From Pseudolabrys sp. (GTDB lineage Bacteria; Pseudomonadota; Alphaproteobacteria; Rhizobiales; Xanthobacteraceae): 18,773 bases of DNA. Positions within the stretch are counted from its first letter, which is position 1. The number at the start of each line of letters is the position of its first letter. A program made the translations under genes and the position numbers. Under the pieces are notes generated by a model. That model saw nothing but the letters and a program-made list of their open reading frames with translations. It was not told the origin of the DNA and ran no database searches. Shown here piece after piece: positions 7,134 through 13,507 of this stretch. The stretch spans positions 1-18,773 of the forward strand of contig JAQSCR010000415.1 in the NCBI GenBank assembly GCA_029945495.1, given 5' to 3'.

Positions 7134-7541
7134 ATGCCGTCCAAGATCACCAAGGGCTATAAACATCTGTTGGAACAGGCAAATTCGGTCGTCACCGCGA
7201 TCGGACAGGCCGAGGCTATGGCCCTGCTGGGCAACCCGAACTATGTTTTCGTCGATCTGCGCGACCCGCGCGAACTGCACCGCGAAGGCAAGATCCCCGG
7301 CGCCTTCCACTGCCCGCGCGGGATGCTGGAATTCTGGATCGACCCGGAAAGCCCCTATGCCAAGCCGATCTTCCAGGAAGACCGGACCTTTATATTCTAC
7401 TGCGCCTCGGCCTGGCGGTCCGCGCTTTCGGCGCGCACGGCGCAGGATATGGGCCTTGCCCCGGTCGCCCATCTCGCCGGCGGCTTCACCGCCTGGCGCG
7501 AGGCCGGGGGCGCGGTCGAGGCCGTCGAGCAGAAGAAGTGA
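7134..7541 (+). CDS. Rhodanese-domain protein (probable sulfurtransferase)
   Basis: The product is a 135-residue single-domain rhodanese. FVDLRDPREL (39-48) and REGKIPGAFHCPRGML (50-65) are the domain's usual N-terminal motifs. The persulfide cysteine is C90 in the loop CASAWRS, and HLAGGFTAWREAGG (113-126) closes the domain. Family members move sulfane sulfur as a cysteine persulfide, though small single-domain forms can also have regulatory or detoxifying roles. An in-frame ATG exists at 7101. I chose 7134 because AAGGAG (7119-7124) sits 9 bases before it and the family sequence starts there. It is divergent from the catabolic operon and 104 bases ahead of the IclR-type regulator. With the PLP enzyme across the gap, it hints at sulfur chemistry. 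No signal peptide is seen, so it should be cytoplasmic. Confidence 0.88.
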   Translation: MPSKITKGYKHLLEQANSVVTAIGQAEAMALLGNPNYVFVDLRDPRELHREGKIPGAFHCPRGMLEFWIDPESPYAKPIFQEDRTFIFYCASAWRSALSARTAQDMGLAPVAHLAGGFTAWREAGGAVEAVEQKK

Positions 7542-7645
7542 GGCTGCACTCCACAGTTGCAATCGCGTTTCGGATCGTAGAAACAAAGTCGCCGGACCGG
7601 GCCGCGAGAGCCTGCGGACTCGGTTGCGTTGGGGAGATGTGATCC

Positions 7646-8389
7646 GTGTCGACAACCGTCGGGAAAGCGCTGAAAGTGCTGGAGCTGCTGTCGACCTATG
7701 GACAGCCGGTGCGCCTTGCCGAACTGTCGCGCGACCTGGCGATGAACAAGAGCACCACCTATCGCCTGCTCGAGAAGATGAGCCAGCTTGGTTATGTCCG
7801 GCAGGCACCGACCGACAGCCGCTATATGCTGACGACGCGGATGTGGGCGATCGGCGTGCGCGCCTTCCGCAATTTCGACATCCGGGCCTGGGCCAAGCGC
7901 CACCTGGAAGAGCTTGAGAGCGAGCTCCACGAAACCGCCGTTCTCGCAGTTCTTGAAGGAGACGATGTCGTAGTCGTCGATAAGGTAGCCTCGGCGCAAG
8001 CGGTGCAAACGCTCTCGCCTTTGGGCAGCCGGTCGCCGATGCACTGCTCCTCGCTGGGCAAGGCGTTGCTCATGGGCGACCCGGCCGGGCTTATGCCGCG
8101 GTTGAAACGCCTGCGGAAGTTCACCGACAAGACGATTACGACCCTGCCCGCCCTTCGCGAAGAAATCGCGCGCGCGACGGCCGCAGGCGTCGCCGAAGCC
8201 TATGACGAATACAGGGTCGGAGTGAGCGGCGTCTCAGCACCGATCCTCGGCGTGGATGGAGTACTGCTGGGTGTGATCGGCGTCTCGATCCCGACCATGC
8301 GCGCGGAAGGCAAGCATCTGGAGGCGATCAAGGCCGCCGTAGGCCTCCACGCGCAAAAACTCTCGCAGGCTCTGGCGGGCGGCAACTGA
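7646..8389 (+). CDS. IclR-family transcriptional regulator
   Basis: The product is a 247-residue regulator with the normal IclR layout. A winged helix-turn-helix spans about residues 4-65, including AELSRDLAMNKSTTYRLLEK, and an effector-binding domain spans about 75-245. In the latter, SSLGKALL and the YDEYRVGVSGVSAPI stretch are typical. Family members usually repress or activate nearby catabolic operons in response to a small acid or aromatic effector. The start is GTG at 7646, supported by GGGGAG 9 bases upstream; an ATG 9 bases earlier is followed at once by a stop. It probably controls the leftward acyl-CoA/hydantoinase operon and possibly the BKACE operon. The inverted repeats at 7027-7075 are candidate sites. 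The gene ends convergently with the BKACE gene at a hairpin. The effector is unknown. Confidence 0.92.
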   Translation: MSTTVGKALKVLELLSTYGQPVRLAELSRDLAMNKSTTYRLLEKMSQLGYVRQAPTDSRYMLTTRMWAIGVRAFRNFDIRAWAKRHLEELESELHETAVLAVLEGDDVVVVDKVASAQAVQTLSPLGSRSPMHCSSLGKALLMGDPAGLMPRLKRLRKFTDKTITTLPALREEIARATAAGVAEAYDEYRVGVSGVSAPILGVDGVLLGVIGVSIPTMRAEGKHLEAIKAAVGLHAQKLSQALAGGN

Positions 8390-8431
8390 TCGTTTCGGCA
8401 GCGCGGCGCGGCTATCGTATTTCGGCGATGC

Positions 8432-8454
8432 GCCGCCGGGACAGGCCCGGCGGC
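8432..8454. terminator. GC-rich hairpin between convergent genes, probable bidirectional terminator
   Basis: GCCGCCGGG, a 5-base loop ACAGG, and CCCGGCGGC form a perfect 9-bp GC stem between the convergent iclR-type and BKACE genes. No T-run follows on either strand, so it is not a textbook intrinsic terminator. Its position nevertheless suits termination from both sides. Confidence 0.55.
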
Positions 8455-8474
8455 ACCTTCAATAGAGACTGACT

Positions 8475-9404
8475 TTAGAATTTGACCTTGTCCGCGCCCT
8501 TGAGGCCGAGCATCGCGCGCGCCTCATCCGGCGAGGCGATCTCCATCGTCAGTCCTTCAAGAACGCCCCGGATCATCGTGACCTGCTCGGCGTTCGACGT
8601 GGCCATGCGGCCGCGGCCGGCATAGAGGCTGTCCTCCAGACCCACGCGCACGTTGCCGCCCATCGTGGCGGCCATCGTGCCCATGTTCATCTGGTGGCGC
8701 CCGCCGGCGAGCACGGACCATTTGAACTCCTTGCCGAACAGCCGATCGGCGGTTTCCTTCATGAAATTCAGGTTCTCAGGTCCCGGCCCGATTCCGCCCA
8801 GCGTGCCGATAATGATCTGGATGAACATCGGCAACTTCACGAAGCCGCGGTCTACCATGTGCGCCAGATTATAGAGGTGCCCGACGTCGTAGCACTCGAA
8901 CTCGAATCGGGTGCCGCCGGCGCCAAGCTCGGTCATGATGTGTTCGATATCGGCGAAGGTGTTGCGGAAAATCGCCCCACGGCTGGCTTCGAGGTAATCC
9001 TCTTCCCAGTCGTTCAGCCATTTGCCCTTGTACTTGTCTTTCATCATGTAGGTGCCGAAGTTCATCGACCCCATGTTGCACGAACACAACTCGGGCGAGG
9101 CGGCCAGCGGCGCGCGCAGGCGCTCTTCGATTGTCATGTAGGTCGATCCGCCGGTGGTCATATTCAGCACGGCATTGGTGCGCGCGCGGATCGAACGCAG
9201 GATGTGAAACCAGATACCCAGATCCGCCGTCGGGCGCTGGGTCTCGGGGTCGCGAGCGTGCAGGTGCAGGATGGCCGCGCCCGCCTCGGCGGCGGCGATC
9301 GCCTGTTCGATGATCGCGTCGGGCGTCACCGGTAGATAGGGCGACATCGTCGGCGTATGTGTAGCGCCGGTGATCGCGCAGCTGATGATCTTCTTGTCGG
9401 CCAT
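8475..9404 (-). CDS. Beta-keto acid cleavage enzyme (BKACE, DUF849 family)
   Basis: The product is a 309-residue TIM-barrel Zn enzyme of the family founded by 3-keto-5-aminohexanoate cleavage enzyme (Kce). Family reaction: a beta-keto acid plus acetyl-CoA gives acetoacetate plus a new acyl-CoA. The Zn ligands are visible as H47 and H49 in LHLHARDPET, with E257 in RVGLEDSLY. ITGATHTP (11-18) is the first strand motif. Where Kce, as I recall it, has an acidic residue contacting the substrate amino group (GAE), this protein has T15, so a 5-amino keto acid is less likely. It lies 6 bases after the SDR stop, with CGGAG 9 bases before its ATG. The SDR upstream could make the beta-keto acid that this enzyme cleaves, giving a thiolase-independent chain-shortening step. 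Substrate unknown. Confidence 0.9.
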   Translation of the reverse strand: MADKKIISCAITGATHTPTMSPYLPVTPDAIIEQAIAAAEAGAAILHLHARDPETQRPTADLGIWFHILRSIRARTNAVLNMTTGGSTYMTIEERLRAPLAASPELCSCNMGSMNFGTYMMKDKYKGKWLNDWEEDYLEASRGAIFRNTFADIEHIMTELGAGGTRFEFECYDVGHLYNLAHMVDRGFVKLPMFIQIIIGTLGGIGPGPENLNFMKETADRLFGKEFKWSVLAGGRHQMNMGTMAATMGGNVRVGLEDSLYAGRGRMATSNAEQVTMIRGVLEGLTMEIASPDEARAMLGLKGADKVKF

Positions 9405-9410
9405 TGTCGC

Positions 9411-10196
9411 TTACTCCGTGTATTCGAGACCGCCGCAGATGCTCATGACCTGCCCGGTGATGGGACGCCCCGTGGGCGCGCAAAGGAACATGACGAGGCC
9501 GGCGATTTCTTCCGGTTCCACCATCGTCTTCAGCGACACCGCTTTCAGCGCGATCTCTTCCATTTCCTTGTAGGAAATCTGTTTGGCCGCCGCGCGGTCG
9601 GTGAACACGCGCCGGATCCTGTCACCCGCCACCACACCAGGCGCGATGGCGTTGACCCTGATCTGATGCGGTCCAAGCTCGACCGACAGTCCCCGCGCCA
9701 TCGAGATCACGGCAGCCTTGGAACTGGCGTAAGGCGAACGCAGCGGGAAGGCGAACTTGCCGGCCACGGACGCCATGCAGACGATGCTTCCGCCCTTGCC
9801 GGTTGCCTTTAGATGCGGGATCGCAGCCTTGGCGATGTAGAATTGGCCATGCACGTTGACGTCGAAAGTGCGCTTCCACGCTTCGATCTCGATTTCTTCC
9901 ATCGGCGCGGCAGGACCGGCGATGCCGGCGTTGTTCACCACAATATCGATGCCGCCCATATCGGCGGCGGCCGTTTCGACAAATCGCGCGGCCGAAGCCG
10001 GATCGGCCACGTCGCAGACCATCGTGCGCAGCCCAGGCAGCGCCGCGGCAGCAGCGGCAAGCGGCTCCTCCGCAATATCGCAAATCCAGACCTTTGCCCC
10101 CGCGCCATGCAGCGCGGTCGCGATGCACAGCCCGATTCCCGAGGCGCCCGCGGTCACGATCGCGCGCTGCGCTGGCCAGAAATCCATTTCAGTCAT
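9411..10196 (-). CDS. Short-chain dehydrogenase/reductase, probably NAD-dependent
   Basis: The product is a 261-residue classical SDR. The nucleotide-binding Gly motif TAGASGIG lies at 15-22, NNAG at 88-91, the catalytic Ser at S143, and Y156 and K160 in YASSK. An Asp at the end of the second strand (D40, in WICDIAEE) favours NAD(H) over NADP(H). It probably oxidises a beta-hydroxy acid or its CoA ester to the beta-keto form. Upstream of it on the same strand lies a MaoC hydratase and downstream a beta-keto acid cleavage enzyme, so the three fit hydration, oxidation and cleavage in gene order. AAAGGA precedes the ATG by 10 bases. A second in-frame ATG three codons in cannot be excluded as start. 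A 60-base gap with a small hairpin separates it from the MaoC gene. Confidence 0.9.
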   Translation of the reverse strand: MTEMDFWPAQRAIVTAGASGIGLCIATALHGAGAKVWICDIAEEPLAAAAAALPGLRTMVCDVADPASAARFVETAAADMGGIDIVVNNAGIAGPAAPMEEIEIEAWKRTFDVNVHGQFYIAKAAIPHLKATGKGGSIVCMASVAGKFAFPLRSPYASSKAAVISMARGLSVELGPHQIRVNAIAPGVVAGDRIRRVFTDRAAAKQISYKEMEEIALKAVSLKTMVEPEEIAGLVMFLCAPTGRPITGQVMSICGGLEYTE

Positions 10197-10219
10197 TGCC
10201 GTCTCGTCCTTTCTTCAGC

Positions 10220-10236
10220 GGCCGGCTGAACCGGCC
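10220..10236. other. Small hairpin between MaoC and SDR genes
   Basis: GGCCGG and CCGGCC flank a 5-base loop CTGAA in the 60-base gap between two genes of the same operon. No T-run follows on the minus strand. It may affect mRNA stability or simply be chance in GC-rich DNA. Confidence 0.25.
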
Positions 10237-10256
10237 TTATAGAAATCGTGTCGAAC

Positions 10257-11090
10257 TCAGCCGCGTAGCGCGGCGTAGCCGCCATCCAGCACCGGCGTTC
10301 GGCGCTCTTTTGTTCGGGCGCGGAACAACACGCCGGTGTCGCGTGGCCAGAACGAAAAAATCAGCGTCTCGCCGGGGTAGATCGGCCCGGTGAAGCGGCT
10401 CGCGAAGCGTTCGAGCCGCGCCGGATTGCCCACGCAAAAGCGGCGGATCACCGTCAAGCAAGCAAGACCGAAGGTTGAGGCGCCATGTAGGATCGGTGCA
10501 TCGAATCCCGCCGCGCGGGCGGTCACCGGATCGATGTGCAGCGGGTTGCGATCGCCCAAAAGGCGGAACAGCAGCGCCTGATTGGCGGCCGTGGGCACCT
10601 CGATCTCGGCGTCCGGCGCGGCGTCGGGCATGCGGAACTGCTCGGCCTCGACGCCGCGAGTGCCGCCAAAGCCACCGCCGCCGCGCAGGAACAGACTCGA
10701 TAGGCTGGTCGACACCGGATTGCCGGCTTGGATCAAACGGGTTTCCTGATTCACGATGGCGCCCCGCCCCTCGCCCTTGTCGATCAAGCCGACCAGCCGG
10801 CTTTGAACCTCGACCTCGCCTTCGGCGGCGAAAACGCCGTGAAACCTGATATCGAGCCCGCCGTGCACGACGCGCGCGAGATCGATGCCGGCCGGTTTTA
10901 GCCAGGAATCGTCGAAGCCCAGCATCTGCGCATAGCTTGGAATGACTTGCAGCCCGGCTTCGTAGATGAAGCTCAGTTCCTCGGCACCCGCCCCGACCGC
11001 AAGCGCGTAGAGCATGACATCCCGATCGGAATAACGGACTTGGCGCGCAGGAATCGGCAGACTCAGGATCAGGTCAGGGTCGAGAGACAT
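10257..11090 (-). CDS. MaoC-like double-hotdog enoyl-CoA hydratase/dehydratase
   Basis: The product is a 277-residue protein with two hotdog domains, like the hydratase-2 part of peroxisomal multifunctional enzymes. The N-terminal half carries LYALAVGAG (28-36). The C-terminal half carries the hydratase-2 motif LLGDRNPLHIDP (177-188) with likely catalytic D180 and H185, followed by APILHGASTFG (198-208). It would hydrate a trans-2-enoyl-CoA to the (R)-3-hydroxyacyl-CoA, opposite in stereochemistry to crotonase-type hydratases such as the CaiD-like protein in the left operon. I chose the ATG at 11090 because homology starts at MSLDPDLI and CAAAGG lies 7 bases ahead. An in-frame ATG 17 codons upstream has no such support. 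It is the first gene of the MaoC-SDR-BKACE unit and faces the HyuAB operon across a 410-base gap. Confidence 0.88.
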   Translation of the reverse strand: MSLDPDLILSLPIPARQVRYSDRDVMLYALAVGAGAEELSFIYEAGLQVIPSYAQMLGFDDSWLKPAGIDLARVVHGGLDIRFHGVFAAEGEVEVQSRLVGLIDKGEGRGAIVNQETRLIQAGNPVSTSLSSLFLRGGGGFGGTRGVEAEQFRMPDAAPDAEIEVPTAANQALLFRLLGDRNPLHIDPVTARAAGFDAPILHGASTFGLACLTVIRRFCVGNPARLERFASRFTGPIYPGETLIFSFWPRDTGVLFRARTKERRTPVLDGGYAALRG

Positions 11091-11421
11091 GGCATGGCCT
11101 TTGAGCTCGTTGGTGGACCCAGGGTGGCACGGCAACTCCATTTTCGCAACATGACTTCACTATTTGAAACGATTTTCCCGTAAACCTCCAGTTCCGGTGC
11201 GTCGGTTTGCTTGACAGAAGATCGCACCAATGGAAACCTTCGTTCAAATAATGAAACTGCATCAGACGCGATCATCCGCGCCCGGCTCGAGAGTTTCGCC
11301 ATGTCGCCCAAGCGTTTCGCCCATACCTGTCGAAGGCTGCCCCGCGGATCGGCTGGGCCACTTGCTGCGCAGGTCGTGCCGTTCCGCCGAACAAAACGCC
11401 GCAGGAACAGCAAAAACGCGG

Positions 11422-11450
11422 TTGACACACTTCAGTCTCACAGCAATATT
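11422..11450 (+). promoter_or_regulatory. Candidate promoter of the HyuAB-transporter operon
   Basis: A perfect TTGACA (11422-11427) is followed after 17 bases by AATATT (11445-11450), a 4/6 match to the -10 consensus. Predicted start is near 11457, about 45 bases before the HyuA start codon. The adjoining sequence is AT-rich, unlike the surrounding coding DNA. Confidence 0.5.
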
Positions 11451-11458
11451 CTGAAAAT

Positions 11459-11473
11459 CGGAAATTAATTCCG
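11459..11473. promoter_or_regulatory. Palindrome at the predicted transcription start, candidate operator
   Basis: CGGAA and TTCCG flank the centre ATTAA, and weaker symmetry extends outward (9 of 11 positions match across 11453-11479). It lies at or just after the predicted transcription start, where a bound repressor would block initiation. No regulator gene is adjacent on this side; the IclR-family protein about 3 kb away is one candidate. Confidence 0.4.
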
Positions 11474-11490
11474 TTTTTTCGAATTTGCGT

Positions 11491-11496
11491 GGAGGT
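11491..11496 (+). promoter_or_regulatory. Ribosome binding site that decides the HyuA start
   Basis: GGAGGT is a strong Shine-Dalgarno match just before the GTG at 11501, though with a short spacing of 4 bases. It lies within and after the alternative GTG at 11489, which has no comparable site upstream. This favours the downstream start. Confidence 0.6.
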
Positions 11497-11500
11497 CCGG

Positions 11501-13507
11501 GTGACGGATTGGCGACTTGGAATTGATATTGGCGGGACGTTCACGGACGTCATCGCCGTCTCAACGGCTGGCGCCATGCGTCGTTCGGCGAAAGTACCAA
11601 GCCAGCCGCAACAACCGGTTCGCGCCATTGTCGATGCAATCGCTGCCGTGGATCTGACCTGGGACCGGGTCGCCGAGATCGTGCATGGCACCACGATCGT
11701 CACCAATGACATTGTCGAACATCGCTACCGTCCCTGCGCGCTGATCGCGACCGCCGGATTTTCCGACACCATCGAGATCGGACGCGGATCGCGCCGCCAT
11801 CTCTACCGGATGGACCTGCTGCCACGCCCGCCGGCTCTGGTGCCTCGCCATCTGAGGTTCGAGGTGGCCGAGCGGGTGGCCCATGACGGCAGCGTCATGA
11901 CCGAACTGACCGACGCCGAGATCGCCCGCGTGGTCGACGCGGTGGCGGCGAGCGGCGCGGACACCGTCGCGGTATGTCTCTTGCATTCTTTCCGCAACGC
12001 CGAGCACGAAGCGCGACTTGGCGCAGCCCTGCGCACGCGGATCGCCAATGTCAGTCTGTCGCACGAGGTCAGCCCGGAATTCCGCGAATTCGAGCGCATG
12101 AACACGACCGTGCTCAACGCCATGATGATGGCCAAGATCAAGAACCACCTGGGCCTGATCGACGCCGAGAAGCCGGATGACAGCCGTCTGCACCTGATGC
12201 ATTCGGCCAGCGGCATGGCGGCGCCGGCGCTGATTGCCGAACGCCCGCTGATGCTGGCGATGTCCGGACCCGCGGCGGGTGTGGCGGCCGGCTGCAAAAC
12301 CGCCCGCGACATGGGCACCCGCCATGCCGTGACCTTCGACATGGGTGGCACCACAACCGACATTTGCCTGATCGTCGATCAGAAAGCCGAAATCGCCGTC
12401 AACCGCGATCTCGGTGGGCAACGGATCCGGATGCCGATGGTCGCTGTGGATTCGATCGGCGCCGGCGGCGGCTCGATCGCGCGGCTGGTCAGCGGTGCGT
12501 TGGTCGTGGGCCCCGAAAGTGCCGGCGCGCGACCGGGCCCGGCCTGCTACGGCACCGGCGGAACCGAAGCCACGGTATCCGACGCCGACATGATCCTTGG
12601 CTATCTAAACCCCGAGCGCACGCTCGGTGGGTCGGTGACGCTGTCGATGGAATTGGCGGAGGCGGCGATCCGCTCCCTGGCCGAAAGCATGGGCTTCACG
12701 ATCCCGAATGCCGCCGCCGGTATCGCGCGCGTCGTTCACGCGAACATGGCTCGCGCACTGCGCCGCGCCTCGATTGAGCGAGGCGTCGATATCCGCCAGT
12801 TCGAGATGATTGCTTTCGGCGGTGCCGGTCCTATGCATGCGGTCGAGGTTGCACGGCTGTGCGGGATCGCCCGCATCACCGTTCCCGCATTCTCCTCGGG
12901 GTTTTCGGCGCTTGGCTGCGTGGACGCCACGATGAGCTACTCGCGGCAATTCTCCGTGGGCATGAAATCCACCGCATGGCGCGACGAATATCTCGCCAGG
13001 CTCGTTGCGGCACAGACCGATGCGTTGACCGCCGCATTGGTCGAAGCGGGCCATGCCGCAAATTCGCTGCTGGTCGATTGCGTGGCGGGCATCCGTTACA
13101 GCGGCCAGAGCTATGAGACATCCATCGCCGATCCGGTGCTTGCCGACCGCGACGCGCTCGGCGCGCAGTTCGATGCCGCCCATACCGCGCTCTACGGCTA
13201 TTCGACCGGCGAAGCCTGGGAACTCGCCTCGCTGCGCATCGAGGTTTCGGCACCCAAAGGCGAAACCGAAAGCGCCACGCCCGACGCGATCGAAAGCAGC
13301 ATCGCGCCAATCGCCCAGCGCCACGTCACCTTCGAATCTGGCGCTGGCGCGATGGTCGATGTGCTGGACCGCGCGAGGCTTCCCGTCGGCCATGTCTTCA
13401 GCGGCCCGCTGATCGTCGAAGACAGTTGGTCCACCACAGTGTTGCCGCCGCAGGATCGGCTGCGCGCCGACGCCTCCGGGAACCTTCATATCGAGGTGAC
13501 GCTGTGA
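11501..13507 (+). CDS. hyuA: Hydantoinase/oxoprolinase family protein, HyuA (ATP-dependent, A subunit)
   Basis: The product is a 668-residue ATPase subunit of the HyuA / N-methylhydantoinase / 5-oxoprolinase family, which couples ATP cleavage to opening of a lactam or cyclic ureide. The actin/ASKHA-fold phosphate motif LGIDIGGTFTDV starts at residue 6, and HGTTIVTNDIVEHR follows at 62-75. The second phosphate motif FDMGGTTTDICLI is near residue 280, the conserved IGAGGGSIA near 319, and AFGGAGPMHA near 439. Length is normal. The start is the GTG at 11501, placed by GGAGGT. The gene overlaps hyuB as GTGA, so the two are co-translated in fixed ratio. Family substrates include 5-oxoproline, hydantoins, N-methylhydantoin and oxothiazolidine carboxylate, and which applies cannot be read from the sequence. 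An ABC importer downstream suggests an exogenous substrate. Confidence 0.93.
   Translation: MTDWRLGIDIGGTFTDVIAVSTAGAMRRSAKVPSQPQQPVRAIVDAIAAVDLTWDRVAEIVHGTTIVTNDIVEHRYRPCALIATAGFSDTIEIGRGSRRHLYRMDLLPRPPALVPRHLRFEVAERVAHDGSVMTELTDAEIARVVDAVAASGADTVAVCLLHSFRNAEHEARLGAALRTRIANVSLSHEVSPEFREFERMNTTVLNAMMMAKIKNHLGLIDAEKPDDSRLHLMHSASGMAAPALIAERPLMLAMSGPAAGVAAGCKTARDMGTRHAVTFDMGGTTTDICLIVDQKAEIAVNRDLGGQRIRMPMVAVDSIGAGGGSIARLVSGALVVGPESAGARPGPACYGTGGTEATVSDADMILGYLNPERTLGGSVTLSMELAEAAIRSLAESMGFTIPNAAAGIARVVHANMARALRRASIERGVDIRQFEMIAFGGAGPMHAVEVARLCGIARITVPAFSSGFSALGCVDATMSYSRQFSVGMKSTAWRDEYLARLVAAQTDALTAALVEAGHAANSLLVDCVAGIRYSGQSYETSIADPVLADRDALGAQFDAAHTALYGYSTGEAWELASLRIEVSAPKGETESATPDAIESSIAPIAQRHVTFESGAGAMVDVLDRARLPVGHVFSGPLIVEDSWSTTVLPPQDRLRADASGNLHIEVTL

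Larger units (their letters stand above)
11091..11500. other. 410-base non-coding divergent gap between the MaoC and HyuA genes
   Basis: No convincing gene lies here; the short frames crossing it have no recognisable family and no good ribosome site. The right end is AT-richer and holds the HyuA promoter and palindrome listed separately. The octamer CGATTTTC at 11170-11177 recurs in inverted form as GAAAATCG at 11453-11460, near the two ends, which could be coincidence or a shared regulator site. A TTGACA at 11211-11216 lacks a good -10. I found no clear leftward promoter for the MaoC gene. Confidence 0.5.

Noticed and set aside
11211..11216. TTGACA as a second plus-strand promoter in the gap
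   Set aside because: No acceptable -10 follows at 16-18 bases.
11069..11468. Small open frames on both strands in the gap before hyuA
   Set aside because: No family resemblance, no convincing ribosome site, and overlap with promoter elements.
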